26,820 bases of DNA, taken from assembly GCA_018062725.1 (NCBI GenBank), contig JAGORP010000018.1:1-26820 (forward strand). Direction: 5' to 3'. This document shows, piece by piece, positions 14,768-23,702 of the stretch; the stretch's first letter is position 1, and each line of letters begins with the position of its first letter. Source of the DNA: Flavobacterium sp. (GTDB lineage: Bacteria; Bacteroidota; Bacteroidia; Flavobacteriales; Flavobacteriaceae). The translations under genes were made by a program, and so were the position numbers. The notes below the pieces were generated by a model, which was not told the origin of the DNA, made no database searches, and was given only the letters and a program-made list of their open reading frames with translations.

Positions 14768-16273
14768 ATGGAAAAACTAGAGAAATTCAAGAACGATATT
14801 ACTACTGGATATGCCTGCAAAGGCGCACATATTACCCTTGGCGGGGCAATTTATGATAGTGTAGCTCAAGACATACACATTACAATTCCCTTAAAAACCA
14901 TGAACCGACATGGATTAATTGCAGGAGCCACTGGAACTGGTAAAACCAAAACCATACAAGTGTTATCGGAACAATTATCTCAAAATGGTATTCCTGTGTT
15001 GATGATGGATATTAAAGGAGATTTTTCTGGAATTGCGGCGAAAGGCGAAGAAAAAGACTTTATAAAAGAACGTCATACTAAAATCAACATTCCGTTTGAA
15101 GCCAAATCCTTTCCGGTAGAATTGTTAACTCTTTCAGAACAAGAAGGTGTACGATTACGTGCTACGGTTTCCGAATTTGGACCGGTTTTATTTTCAAGAA
15201 TTTTAGACTTAAATGAAACACAAGCGGGAGTCATTGCTGTGATTTTCAAATATTGTGATGACAAAAAAATGCCTTTACTCGATTTGAAAGACATCAAAAA
15301 AGTCATGAATTACATTACCGAAGAAGGCAAGGAGGAAATATCCGAATTGTATGGGAAAATTTCAACGGCAACCACGGGCACTATCCTTCGCAAAATAATT
15401 GAATTAGAACAACAAGGTGCCGATATTTTCTTTGGTGAAAAATCGTTTGAAATTGACGATTTAATGCGCATTGATGAAAATGGCCGTGGGTATGTTAATA
15501 TTGTTCGATTGACCGACATTCAAGACAAACCGAAGTTGTTTTCGACTTTTATGCTGAATTTATTGGCAGAAATTTACAACCAAATGCCTGAAAAAGGAGA
15601 TGTAGAACAACCGGAATTGGTAATTTTTATTGATGAAGCGCATTTGATTTTTAATGAAGCAAGCAAAGCATTGTTGAATCAAATAGAAACCATCATCAAA
15701 CTGATTCGTTCCAAAGGAATTGGCGTGTATTTTATTACCCAAAACCCAACCGATGTTCCGAAAGAAGTATTAGCGCAATTGGGATTAAAAATCCAACATG
15801 CCTTACGTGCTTTTACAGCCAACGATCGTCAAGCCATCAAACAAACCGCTGAAAATTATCCGATCTCCGAATATTACGATACCGACGAAGTGATTACTTC
15901 CCTTGGAATTGGAGAGGCGTTAGTAACAGCATTGAACGAAAAAGGAATCCCAACGCCACTTGTTGCTTGTATGATGCGAGCTCCTGAAAGCCGAATGGAT
16001 ATTTTGACGGAAAGTGAAATTTCGAAAATCAATTCGAATTCAAAATTAGTTGAAAAATATCAAGAGGAAATTGACCGCGAAAGTGCTTATGAAATGCTGA
16101 CTAAAAAAATAGAAGAAATCTCGGAAGAAGTAGCCGAAGCAGCTGAAGAAAAACAAGCTAGTAAAGGCCCAAGTACAGGAGAAGTAATCGGTAAATCGGT
16201 TTTAAAAGTAGTGACTAGTGCTAGTTTTATCCGTGGTGCTTTTAATGTTTTGATGAAGGTTTTGAAGAAGTAG
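14768..16273 (+). CDS. HerA-like P-loop ATPase (DUF853 / YjgR family)
   Basis: This 501-residue protein matches the helicase-HerA-like family typified by E. coli YjgR, which is also about 500 residues. The Walker A motif is GATGTGKT (residues 53-60) within GLIAGATGTGKTKTIQVLSEQL. The Walker B motif is LVIFIDEAH (around residue 285-292), and a sensor region YFITQNPTDVP follows. The family is related to FtsK/HerA translocases, but its cellular role is not established and no NurA nuclease partner is nearby. The C-terminal 70 residues include a Glu-rich coiled coil (KKIEEISEEVAEAAEEKQ) and a basic tail. The following DUF486 gene starts 43 bases downstream. Confidence 0.88.
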   Translation: MEKLEKFKNDITTGYACKGAHITLGGAIYDSVAQDIHITIPLKTMNRHGLIAGATGTGKTKTIQVLSEQLSQNGIPVLMMDIKGDFSGIAAKGEEKDFIKERHTKINIPFEAKSFPVELLTLSEQEGVRLRATVSEFGPVLFSRILDLNETQAGVIAVIFKYCDDKKMPLLDLKDIKKVMNYITEEGKEEISELYGKISTATTGTILRKIIELEQQGADIFFGEKSFEIDDLMRIDENGRGYVNIVRLTDIQDKPKLFSTFMLNLLAEIYNQMPEKGDVEQPELVIFIDEAHLIFNEASKALLNQIETIIKLIRSKGIGVYFITQNPTDVPKEVLAQLGLKIQHALRAFTANDRQAIKQTAENYPISEYYDTDEVITSLGIGEALVTALNEKGIPTPLVACMMRAPESRMDILTESEISKINSNSKLVEKYQEEIDRESAYEMLTKKIEEISEEVAEAAEEKQASKGPSTGEVIGKSVLKVVTSASFIRGAFNVLMKVLKK

Positions 16274-16316
16274 TTGAAAGGGATAAGAGATAAGCAATAA
16301 GGGTTACGTGTAAAAA

Positions 16317-16685
16317 ATGAAAGGATATATTACGATTGGATTACTGATTTTGTCAAATGTATTTATGACATTGGCTTGGTATGGGCATTTAAAGTTTAAA
16401 GAACTGAAGTGGTTCGAAAATGCCGGTTTAATTACTGTTGTCCTCATCAGTTGGGGACTGGCATTGTTTGAATATTGTTTTCAAGTTCCTGCCAATAAAA
16501 TAGGATATGAAGGCAATGGAGGTCCGTTTTCTTTGTTGCAATTAAAAGTCATTCAAGAAGTGATTACGCTAATTATTTTTGTGATTTTTTCGATGCTTTT
16601 TTTCAAAAATGAAAGTTTACGATGGAATCATTTTATAGGCATGTGTTTCTTGGTATTGGCTGTCTATTTTATTTTTAAAAAGTAA
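16317..16685 (+). CDS. DUF486 / DMT-superfamily membrane protein
   Basis: This 122-residue integral membrane protein has four hydrophobic segments. It contains the DUF486 hallmarks ILSNVFMTLAWYGHLKF, ISWGLALFEYCFQVPANKIGY, GGPFSLLQLKVIQEVITL and the ending NESLRWNHFIGMCFLVLAVYFIF. The family belongs to the drug/metabolite transporter superfamily as half-size, probably dimeric proteins; no substrate is known. It is followed after 9 bases by the cupin gene, which implies co-transcription. Confidence 0.88.
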   Translation: MKGYITIGLLILSNVFMTLAWYGHLKFKELKWFENAGLITVVLISWGLALFEYCFQVPANKIGYEGNGGPFSLLQLKVIQEVITLIIFVIFSMLFFKNESLRWNHFIGMCFLVLAVYFIFKK

Positions 16686-16694
16686 TTTAAATAT

Positions 16695-17063
16695 ATGAAA
16701 AAGTATTTTATTCAAAAAGCACCTTTTGTAGTGCCCACTACCGATGGAAAACTCATTGAAGAACATCATGGGAATGCCACCACCAACAATCCTGACATTT
16801 CCATCGCTCACATGATTGCGCCACCCAAATGGAGCGAACCGTTTCAAACCCCTGAATTTGAAGAATACACGTACATCATTTCAGGAAAAAAGCAATTCAT
16901 CATTGAAGATGAAACCATTATTTTGGAAGCAGGACAATCGATAAAAATTGAAAAAAATACTAGAGTGCAATATTCGAACCCGTTTGAAGAACCTTGCGAG
17001 TATATTGCAATTTGCAGACCGGCTTTCAACTTCAACAAAGTCCACCGAGAGGAAGAGATATAA
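16695..17063 (+). CDS. Cupin-domain protein
   Basis: The 122-residue single-domain cupin begins MKKYFIQKAPFVVPTTDGKLIEEHHG. Its central strands, EYTYIISGKKQFIIEDETIILEAGQSIKIEKNTRVQYSNPFEEPCEYIAICRPAF, show the usual two cupin motifs, though the metal-binding set is incomplete (E-x-TYIISGK in place of the His-x-His form). A carbohydrate- or small-molecule-binding or isomerase role is possible; no function can be assigned. It is probably co-transcribed with the DUF486 gene. No clear terminator follows: the 140 bases to the next gene hold only a weak inverted repeat at 17151-17170. Confidence 0.78.
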   Translation: MKKYFIQKAPFVVPTTDGKLIEEHHGNATTNNPDISIAHMIAPPKWSEPFQTPEFEEYTYIISGKKQFIIEDETIILEAGQSIKIEKNTRVQYSNPFEEPCEYIAICRPAFNFNKVHREEEI

Positions 17064-17207
17064 ATCATTACCTATTTACAGCAATTCCACTTATTTTTAG
17101 AAGGATATGGACTTTGAAATTTTATTCTATTTTCATTTTAACAACGCAATCTGTTTTTAAATAAATACAGCTAGACAAGATTAAAATCCCTACTAGTTTC
17201 AATACAA

Positions 17208-17852
17208 TTAATTAGCATTATTGTCTCGGATAAATTTACAAGGACTACCATAAACTACTACATTATCTGGAATATCTTTTGTTACCAAAGAACCCGCTCC
17301 TACGACAACATTATTCCCGATTTTAATGTCATTTATAATTGTAACTCCCATTCCAATTGTGGTTCCCGTTCCAATTTGAACACTGCCACCGATATTAACT
17401 CCTGGATTAATAGAAGAATATCTGCCAATTTTACAATGGTGACCAATCGATACATGTCTGTTAATGGACACATAGTCTTCAATAATTGTATGTGCAGCAA
17501 TAGTAACATTAGAGTTCACTAACAATCCATTTCCTAGTTTTGCCATTGCTGATAGACAAATACCTTTATGTATGATGTTACGTAATTTTTTCTGCTCTAG
17601 ATTATATTTCTCTACCACTATTTTTTTAAAATTAGGCTGATACACCCCCAAACAGATAGCATTATATTCTGAAATATTTACATTCGTCAACAGGTTAATT
17701 TCAAAATCATCATGTGAGATATTGTTTTTAACTTCTAACCCTAAATTATTAAAAACATCAATTTTTATTTTCTTTCCTTCAGAGTGCAAATTATCTGTAA
17801 TCATTGTGATTACATTATCTCCTTTACCTATTATTAATAATCTTGTTTCCAT
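17208..17852 (-). CDS. NeuD/PglD-type sugar O- or N-acyltransferase
   Basis: This 214-residue protein has the two-part NeuD/PglD plan. The N-terminal alpha/beta domain (METRLLIIGKGDNVITMITDN, residues 1 to about 90) probably binds the sugar nucleotide. A C-terminal left-handed beta-helix of hexapeptide repeats (about 95-205) includes VSINRHVSIGHHCKIGRYSSINPGVNIGG, with the likely catalytic His at 138 or 139, and ends VVVGAGSLVTKDIPDNVVVYGSPCKFI. Family members transfer acetyl or another acyl group from a CoA thioester to an amino or hydroxyl group on a sugar. The start overlaps the end of the preceding BKACE gene by 29 bases, indicating translational coupling. The acyl donor may be supplied by that enzyme (inference). 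Confidence 0.82.
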   Translation of the reverse strand: METRLLIIGKGDNVITMITDNLHSEGKKIKIDVFNNLGLEVKNNISHDDFEINLLTNVNISEYNAICLGVYQPNFKKIVVEKYNLEQKKLRNIIHKGICLSAMAKLGNGLLVNSNVTIAAHTIIEDYVSINRHVSIGHHCKIGRYSSINPGVNIGGSVQIGTGTTIGMGVTIINDIKIGNNVVVGAGSLVTKDIPDNVVVYGSPCKFIRDNNAN

Positions 17853-18651
17853 ATCCTTTAGTTCTTAATTCGCTAGAAGTCATCAGTTTCATTTCTAATT
17901 CACTCATTAATCGATGAACTCTTTCTAATAATTGCATATTTGTCGCTTTCTCTTTTTGCTTATAAAACAAATTATCCTCAAGTCCAACCCTAACACCATC
18001 AAAATCAAGCAATCCTAAAACATTGCTTCTTAACTGTTGGTCCCCTATTCCACCCAAACAAACAATTGCGTTATTTGGAATAGCGCTTTTAATCATTGCA
18101 ACACTATTCAAATCGGATTGTGAATTGTATAAATTACCTAGAATAATATTAATTAAATGTGGTGCTTTCAAAATATTTTTACGGATAAGATAATGCGTAT
18201 AATTTAACATCCCGGAATCGAAACATTCTATTTCAGGTGTCACACCATATTTATCCATTTGTTCAATTAAAGATAATATTGTTTCGGGTTGATTAACGGA
18301 TGCTCCCGAAGGAAAATTTAAAGAGGACATGGTAAGCGACCCTAAATCTGGATAGCATTGTAATACCTCGGTTCTTTTTTCTAATTCTGGAAAATTTCTA
18401 CCCGTTAATGATGCACAAATAAGCAATTCTGGACAATATTTTCTTATACCTTCGATTATTCTACCATAAACTTCTTTCTTGTAAGTATTTAGATGCGTAT
18501 CTTTTTCTCTGGCATGAATATGAACAAATGAAATCCCTAGTTCATTTGCAGCAATAACTTCCTCTATAATCTCATTTATTTCTAATGGCGCTAAAGAATT
18601 AGACCTATTGGGCTGTGTACCTGTTGGCGTAAAATTAATTATTTTTTTCAT
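17824..18651 (-). CDS. BKACE-family beta-keto acid cleavage enzyme (3-keto-5-aminohexanoate cleavage type)
   Basis: BKACE (DUF849/Kce) enzymes condense a beta-keto acid with acetyl-CoA and cleave it to acetoacetate and a new acyl-CoA. This 275-residue protein has the zinc ligands His44 and His46 in VHIHARE and Glu225 in VRVGLEDNLFY, plus LICASLTGRN, SLTMSSLNFPSG and VCLGGIGD. The N terminus (NFTPTGTQPNRSNS) departs from the usual start, so the substrate may differ from 3-keto-5-aminohexanoate. Its partners here are an overlapping acyltransferase and a divergent glycosyltransferase, not lysine-fermentation genes. This suggests a job in surface-sugar modification (inference). The bases look more AT-rich than in the flanking housekeeping genes. 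Confidence 0.82.
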   Translation of the reverse strand: MKKIINFTPTGTQPNRSNSLAPLEINEIIEEVIAANELGISFVHIHAREKDTHLNTYKKEVYGRIIEGIRKYCPELLICASLTGRNFPELEKRTEVLQCYPDLGSLTMSSLNFPSGASVNQPETILSLIEQMDKYGVTPEIECFDSGMLNYTHYLIRKNILKAPHLINIILGNLYNSQSDLNSVAMIKSAIPNNAIVCLGGIGDQQLRSNVLGLLDFDGVRVGLEDNLFYKQKEKATNMQLLERVHRLMSELEMKLMTSSELRTKGYGNKIINNR

Positions 18652-18710
18652 GATAGTCGATTCTTATATACTCATATAAAATATAAAGATTAAGTTTGCG
18701 TTTTTAAATA

Positions 18711-19658
18711 ATGATGGATAATCCTTCCGAATTAATAGCCACAAATATAGTTGTTAGTGTAATTTGTCACACTTATAATCATGAAAATTTTATCAGAGAA
18801 GCAATTGACGGCATATTACTGCAAAAAACCAATTTCGACATAGAAGTAATTATACATGATGACGCTTCCACAGATAAAACCAGAGAAATAATTGAAGATT
18901 ATCACTTAAAATATCCATCATTGATAAAGCCTATTTATCAAACAGAAAATAAATTTTCACAAAAATTAAATATTAGTGCCAATTTTACTTATCCTGTTGC
19001 AAAAGGGAAATACATTGCCCTTTGTGAAGGAGATGATTATTGGACCGACGAAAATAAATTACAAAAACAAGTAGATTTTTTAAAACAAAACACAGAATAT
19101 GTTATTTGTTGGACTGATTTTATAAATAAAAATGGAGATACTTTTATTGATACTGGTTTTGATACCCTGTTTCCAGAAATTTACCCCTTAGATTTTAATA
19201 ATATTTTTAAAACATACAACACATTTACTTTAACTACTCTTTTCAAAAAGGATTCGATTAACATAAATGCCATTTTTAATTTCAAACATGTGAAAGACAA
19301 CACCTTATACAGCTTATCATTAGCCAACGGAAAAGGTGCGTTTTTAAATTTTAAAAGTGCCGTTTACCGATGGCATAGTGGAGGCATTTATTCCTTAAAA
19401 TCCTCGCTTTTCAAAAATTACTCTTCTTATTTAAATTTAAAGGAAGTGTATGACAAAATAGAACCCGCTAGAACAGAAAACATTAAAGAAATCTGCAATG
19501 GTCTTTTAAAAAATGCTGCTTTTGAGACGATAAAAATTGGAAAGAATGATACAATTAACAGCAAAATAAAAAGAAAAATTATAATTACTTATTTATTATC
19601 TGTCTCTTTTAAACATAAAATAAGGTTTATAAAATCTTATTTTATGTTCAAAAAGTAA
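18711..19658 (+). CDS. Family 2 glycosyltransferase
   Basis: This 315-residue GT-A-fold glycosyltransferase begins VVSVICHTYNHENFIREAIDGILLQ. It has the nucleotide-binding DDASTDKT (Asp50, Asp51) and a DxD-type motif in ALCEGDDYWTDENKLQKQ (Asp108, Asp109). The EGDDYW form is frequent in GT2 enzymes of capsule, O-antigen or surface-glycan loci. The C-terminal 170 residues are divergent and AT-rich. A -7 box TAAGTTTG (18691-18698) lies just upstream, allowing a very short leader to 18711 or to the second ATG at 18714. It is divergent from the BKACE gene and ends 12 bases before the convergent kmo gene. It is unusual for a GT2 to stand alone without a larger polysaccharide cluster. Confidence 0.85.
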   Translation: MMDNPSELIATNIVVSVICHTYNHENFIREAIDGILLQKTNFDIEVIIHDDASTDKTREIIEDYHLKYPSLIKPIYQTENKFSQKLNISANFTYPVAKGKYIALCEGDDYWTDENKLQKQVDFLKQNTEYVICWTDFINKNGDTFIDTGFDTLFPEIYPLDFNNIFKTYNTFTLTTLFKKDSININAIFNFKHVKDNTLYSLSLANGKGAFLNFKSAVYRWHSGGIYSLKSSLFKNYSSYLNLKEVYDKIEPARTENIKEICNGLLKNAAFETIKIGKNDTINSKIKRKIIITYLLSVSFKHKIRFIKSYFMFKK

Positions 19659-19670
19659 TATGAAAGTAGG

Positions 19671-21026
19671 TTATTGATTACTGTTAAAACCCAAAAGTTC
19701 AATAATTTTATTTTCCACTTCTTCACTATTCCATTTGTTTTCGATGTCTGGAATTTTCATTACTTCTTCCATTATTTTATTCTGAAAATCACCTTCTGCC
19801 AAGGCTTCCGAATAGGGTTGATGGCTAAAAGTCACTCTAGAATACAAAGGCACCCAAAGATTAGGATGTTTGTCGGAGAACCATTTTTCGATTTTCTTTT
19901 GAAGTAAGAAATTAGCATCGGCTGTTTTAGAACTCATTTCCATAAAATTGCGATAGGAAAGTTCTGCAATGGCATCGGCATTCGGCTTTCTGGAGTTTTC
20001 ATAATCGTTTAGCAGATTCGCCCAATCGTCACCGTACTTATTGATCATTTGATTTAAAACGGTAATATCTTCAAAACCAGCATTCATTCCATGTCCGTAG
20101 AAAGGCACAATAGCATGACAAGCGTCACCAATTAACGCCACTTTATCGCTATATGTCCACGGAAAACATTTCATCGTTACCAAATAACTGGTCGGATTTT
20201 TAAAGAAATCTTCAACTAAATTAGGAATAACGGCAGCCGTATCCGGAAAATGAGTCGCAAAAAAACTTATCAATTGCTCCTTTGTTTGTAAAGATTCAAA
20301 AGAATTTTCGCCATCATGTGGCATAAACAAGGTACAGGTAAAACTTCCGTCTAAATTTGCCAAGGCCATTAACATGAATTGCCCACGAGGCCAAATATGC
20401 AAAGAGTTTTTATCTAATTTATGTGTGCCGTCAGGATTGGCAGGAATATTTAATTCTTTGTATCCTATATTCAAAAATTCTTGCGAGTAATTGAACATAA
20501 TTTGTCTTTGCATACGGTGGCGTATTCTGGAAAAAGCACCATCGGCACCAAAAACTAAATCGTATTTTAATTCGGTCCATTCGCCACGTTCTTCTTCACC
20601 TATGTGTAAAGTTGCATCGGACAATGTAACATCCCAAATTTTACTTTCAAAGAAGAATTCTACTCCTTCCTTTTCGGCCAAGTCGACCATTTTTTTATTC
20701 AGCAATCCACGAGATAATGAATAAATCACCTCACCGTCTTTGCCATAAAACTGTTTGTTCACAGCATCTTTACCAATATGTATGGCTCTTTTTTCAACAG
20801 GAATTCCAATAGATAAAACCTCGTCATCTAAACCAACATCTTTTAGTGCTTTTATGCCACGATCGGACAAAACCAAATTAATGGATCGACCTGAAAAATT
20901 TATTTTTCTAATATCAGGACTTCTATCGTATACATGAACGGTATGCCCTCTCCTTTTTAAATATATCCCTAATAAAGTTCCAACTAATCCAGAACCAACT
21001 ATGGCTATTTTTTTCTTTGTTTGCAT
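19671..21026 (-). CDS. kmo: Kynurenine 3-monooxygenase
   Basis: This FAD-dependent enzyme hydroxylates L-kynurenine to 3-hydroxykynurenine with NADPH and oxygen, in tryptophan breakdown or de novo NAD synthesis. The 451 residues include the FAD-binding AIVGSGLVGTLLGIYLKRRG, SGRSINLVLSDRGIKAL (substrate-side and highly typical of KMO), VFGADGAFSRIRHRM, and the flavin-phosphate motif VALIGDACHAIVPFYGHGMNAGFED. The C terminus is complete. The pathway's next enzyme, kynureninase, is encoded at 24885-26168 on the same strand, separated by two hydrolase genes. A -7 box lies at 21083-21090. Confidence 0.94.
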   Translation of the reverse strand: MQTKKKIAIVGSGLVGTLLGIYLKRRGHTVHVYDRSPDIRKINFSGRSINLVLSDRGIKALKDVGLDDEVLSIGIPVEKRAIHIGKDAVNKQFYGKDGEVIYSLSRGLLNKKMVDLAEKEGVEFFFESKIWDVTLSDATLHIGEEERGEWTELKYDLVFGADGAFSRIRHRMQRQIMFNYSQEFLNIGYKELNIPANPDGTHKLDKNSLHIWPRGQFMLMALANLDGSFTCTLFMPHDGENSFESLQTKEQLISFFATHFPDTAAVIPNLVEDFFKNPTSYLVTMKCFPWTYSDKVALIGDACHAIVPFYGHGMNAGFEDITVLNQMINKYGDDWANLLNDYENSRKPNADAIAELSYRNFMEMSSKTADANFLLQKKIEKWFSDKHPNLWVPLYSRVTFSHQPYSEALAEGDFQNKIMEEVMKIPDIENKWNSEEVENKIIELLGFNSNQ

Positions 21027-21061
21027 TCAGTTTTTATAAAGCGGTTTTTATTCCATACAGT

Positions 21062-21107
21062 TCGGCCTTACGGCCTCGAGTGCAAATTTAGGGGTTTAGC
21101 CTCTAAA
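21062..21107 (-). promoter_or_regulatory. kmo upstream region: -7 box, small hairpin and inverted repeat
   Basis: On the minus strand, TAAATTTG (21083-21090) is a full -7 match. Just upstream, TTTAGAGG and CCCCTAAA (21100-21107 and 21087-21094) form an imperfect inverted repeat overlapping the promoter, a possible operator. In the leader, GGCC-GTAA-GGCC (within 21062-21078) would make a GNRA-loop hairpin. No -33 element is convincing. Confidence 0.35.
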
Positions 21108-21128
21108 AGACGCATGATTGTTATCATA

Positions 21129-23513
21129 TTATTTCGGAATAAAAATCAATTTGGTTGAAGTTGTTTCAATTTCCTTCTCATTCATTTTCATTTTTCGGAA
21201 TTTTCCTTGGGCATACATTTCGGCTTGGTCGTTGTAATGCTTGCTCATTGGATTTCCGGATTGCCCCGTCGGGAGGATACTCCACGAATTTTCCACATCA
21301 CTAAAATCGACAATCCTTCTTGTGGAAGGACCTGCTTTAATGGTATATTCCGCCTCATCAGAAAACTCAAACATTACATTATTGATTACTTCATTAGCGC
21401 CCGCAATTTCAAAGATTCCTACGTTAAAAAATGGTCGTAAGGCCGCCACACTTCCAAGTGGATGTTTATATTCAACTTTGTGCACGCGGTTCCATGTCCA
21501 TGAATTTACTTCATTTCCTAATTGTAATTCTAAACTTTTAACGGCCTCTTTCAGAGATTGAGTTAGTATTTCAGATTGCGTTTCTTTTTTATTTTTCGTT
21601 GCAACATTATCCCACCAAAGAGAATTTTTAGCTTTACTTTGATTGGCTATAGATTGTTTCATAACATGCGTTTTTAAGAATTGATGAAACCCTATCTCCC
21701 CCATTTCATCTTTAAACGTATTTGTCAAATAAAAATAAATCCATTTATTATATATCGTTGGAGCGACATCATTTACTTGATTCGAACCATTCCATTTTTT
21801 CAAAATTTCAACAACGCTTTGTTCTTGTTTTGACAACAATTTGACGTCAATAGCATCGATAAAATTTTTAGTTATTTCGACTTGCACCGGAGAGGTATCA
21901 TCGACCAACATTTTACTGATAGCATCTTTGGTCCAATTATTTTTAGCGTCGAGTAATTGAGTAATTCTTCGCGCTCTGTCTTCGGGCAAATAATAGCCTT
22001 GATAATCATAACCATCAATTGCTTCAGGCATATTATTGGAAGAATAAACATAATTCCATTCAGGATTCATAGCTCCCGGATTCTTAGAAAAATCTAAATA
22101 TTCGACCTTATCATCTTTCCCGTTGTTTCCGTTCAGAATAAAATTTGGATTAACCCCTTGTTGGAATTTATACAATTTCCCGGAAGTTTTCCAAGCGATA
22201 TTGTTTTGCGCATCTCCGTACATGATGTTTAGTCCAGGAGCGACAATTAATTCAATATTTTTTTGAAAATCGTTGACATCTTTAGCATGGCTCAAGCTAT
22301 AAACCGCTTCTAAAATTTTATTTTCTTCGTGCGTGTAAATCCAATTGAAAGCCACTGGTTTTTCCGAAACAAAGTCGTTTAAAATACCATTCATGATGGG
22401 CCCGTGATGCGTTTCATTATAACTAAAATTAATGGAAGCACTGTCTTTAACTTTAATCACTTTGTTTTTTACAACATAATCTGCGTAACCCGTTGCTGTT
22501 TTGTATTTCTTTTTGTCGGTTGGATGATTTTCTTCTTGATAGAAATCGGCATCATCGTTTTCAAACATAGTCAACCCATACGCATATTGTCGATTGTGTC
22601 CCAACAACGGGAAAGGAGTTCCTGCTAAATAATAGCCGTAAATCTCATTTTCAGGAGAAACGACATGTGCTTCGTACCAAGTGCCTGGTTGTGAATATTC
22701 GATATGCGGATCGTTAGCAAAAAGCACTTTCCCAGTAGCCGTTTTCTTTGGAGACAATACCCAACTATTGCTTCCGATAAATGGTGGAACCGGAGAACCA
22801 TCTAGTAAGTCGGCTACAGCTTTTGAAATAGCAACATACTGTTGATTTTGCTGTGGCGTTGTTTTTATTTTTAAGGTATTAAATGAATAATCGACACCTA
22901 ATTCTTTCACATAATTATCACCCCATTTATTTCGTAAATCGGTCAATAACGGATCAGTTTTTTGAGCCATCGCAAAGCTAAATGACATATATCCAAAGGT
23001 ATTATAAACATCTTTAAGGGTGAATTTTTCTTTTTTAATGCCCAACAAAGTATATTCAACAGGCGTTTTTCCATTCTCAACATATTGATTAACACCTTCT
23101 AGATAGGCCATTGCCAATTGATATGGCTTTCCATTTTTATCCAATTTTTCAATGGCTTTTTCGGAAGCTTCATCAATTCCCAGACTCATAAAAAATTTAC
23201 TGATGTTTACTGCTCTATTCCCAAATAATTCAGGTAATTTTCCAGGCGCAATGCGGCGGATTAATTCCATTTGCCACAAACGATCTTGGGCATGCACATA
23301 ACCTAAAACAATTTGAGCATCTTTTTCGGAAGCTGCGTAAATATGCGGCACCCCAAATTCATCAAAATAGACTGTGGTTTCTTTACTAATACCGGCGATT
23401 TGAATTTCACCTTCATATTGTGGTTTTGTGGTTAACAAATAACCATAAACTCCTGCGCCTAAAAGCACTATTACTATCAATAAAGCAAGGGCAACTTTTT
23501 TTAGAATTTTCAT
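21129..23513 (-). CDS. Penicillin acylase family (S45) amidase
   Basis: N-terminal-nucleophile hydrolases of this family cleave amide bonds of penicillins, cephalosporins or N-acyl-homoserine lactones. They are made as one chain and cut to alpha and beta subunits. The start at 23513 gives 794 residues with an N-terminal anchor or signal (MKILKKVALALLIVIVLLGAGVYG). The conserved start of the alpha part, TTVYFDEFGVPHIYA and GYVHAQDRLWQMELIRRIAPG, is followed by the processing site PFIG-SNSW, with Ser248 as the expected nucleophile. NDPHIEYSQPGTWYEAH and the late GPSTRRIVDFSD are also typical. The natural substrate is unknown; periplasmic location is likely. It lies between kmo and an arginase-family gene, 102 bases before kmo. 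Confidence 0.9.
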   Translation of the reverse strand: MKILKKVALALLIVIVLLGAGVYGYLLTTKPQYEGEIQIAGISKETTVYFDEFGVPHIYAASEKDAQIVLGYVHAQDRLWQMELIRRIAPGKLPELFGNRAVNISKFFMSLGIDEASEKAIEKLDKNGKPYQLAMAYLEGVNQYVENGKTPVEYTLLGIKKEKFTLKDVYNTFGYMSFSFAMAQKTDPLLTDLRNKWGDNYVKELGVDYSFNTLKIKTTPQQNQQYVAISKAVADLLDGSPVPPFIGSNSWVLSPKKTATGKVLFANDPHIEYSQPGTWYEAHVVSPENEIYGYYLAGTPFPLLGHNRQYAYGLTMFENDDADFYQEENHPTDKKKYKTATGYADYVVKNKVIKVKDSASINFSYNETHHGPIMNGILNDFVSEKPVAFNWIYTHEENKILEAVYSLSHAKDVNDFQKNIELIVAPGLNIMYGDAQNNIAWKTSGKLYKFQQGVNPNFILNGNNGKDDKVEYLDFSKNPGAMNPEWNYVYSSNNMPEAIDGYDYQGYYLPEDRARRITQLLDAKNNWTKDAISKMLVDDTSPVQVEITKNFIDAIDVKLLSKQEQSVVEILKKWNGSNQVNDVAPTIYNKWIYFYLTNTFKDEMGEIGFHQFLKTHVMKQSIANQSKAKNSLWWDNVATKNKKETQSEILTQSLKEAVKSLELQLGNEVNSWTWNRVHKVEYKHPLGSVAALRPFFNVGIFEIAGANEVINNVMFEFSDEAEYTIKAGPSTRRIVDFSDVENSWSILPTGQSGNPMSKHYNDQAEMYAQGKFRKMKMNEKEIETTSTKLIFIPK

Positions 23514-23635
23514 TGGGTTGGTGTTTAGAATCTCAAATTTAAACAAATTATTGTTTTTTAACCACATAAGTCACATAAGAAACATCTATGTTGGATTAAA
23601 ATTAATTGATAGGAATCTAAACTAACTTATAAAAA

Positions 23636-23667
23636 AAGCCTCAAAGCTTAGAAGATCTTTGAGGCTT
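23636..23667 (-). terminator. Intrinsic terminator after the arginase-family gene
   Basis: The arms AAGCCTCAAAG (23636-23646) and CTTTGAGGCTT (23657-23667) are perfect complements with a 10-base loop. The minus-strand RNA then runs into seven U residues. This separates the agmatinase-like gene from the acylase and kmo genes. Confidence 0.88.
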
Positions 23668-23702
23668 AACCTATATATATTTTTACATGAAACGTATTCT
23701 CT

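Noticed and set aside
14768..16273. HerA-NurA-type anti-phage defence system
   Set aside because: The protein matches the YjgR/DUF853 branch; no nuclease, SIR2 or DUF4297 partner lies beside it, and its neighbours are a DUF486 membrane protein and a cupin.
17151..17170. Terminator after the cupin gene
   Set aside because: The inverted repeat CTGTTTTTA/TAAATACAG has a mismatch, a two-base loop and no GC-rich stem.
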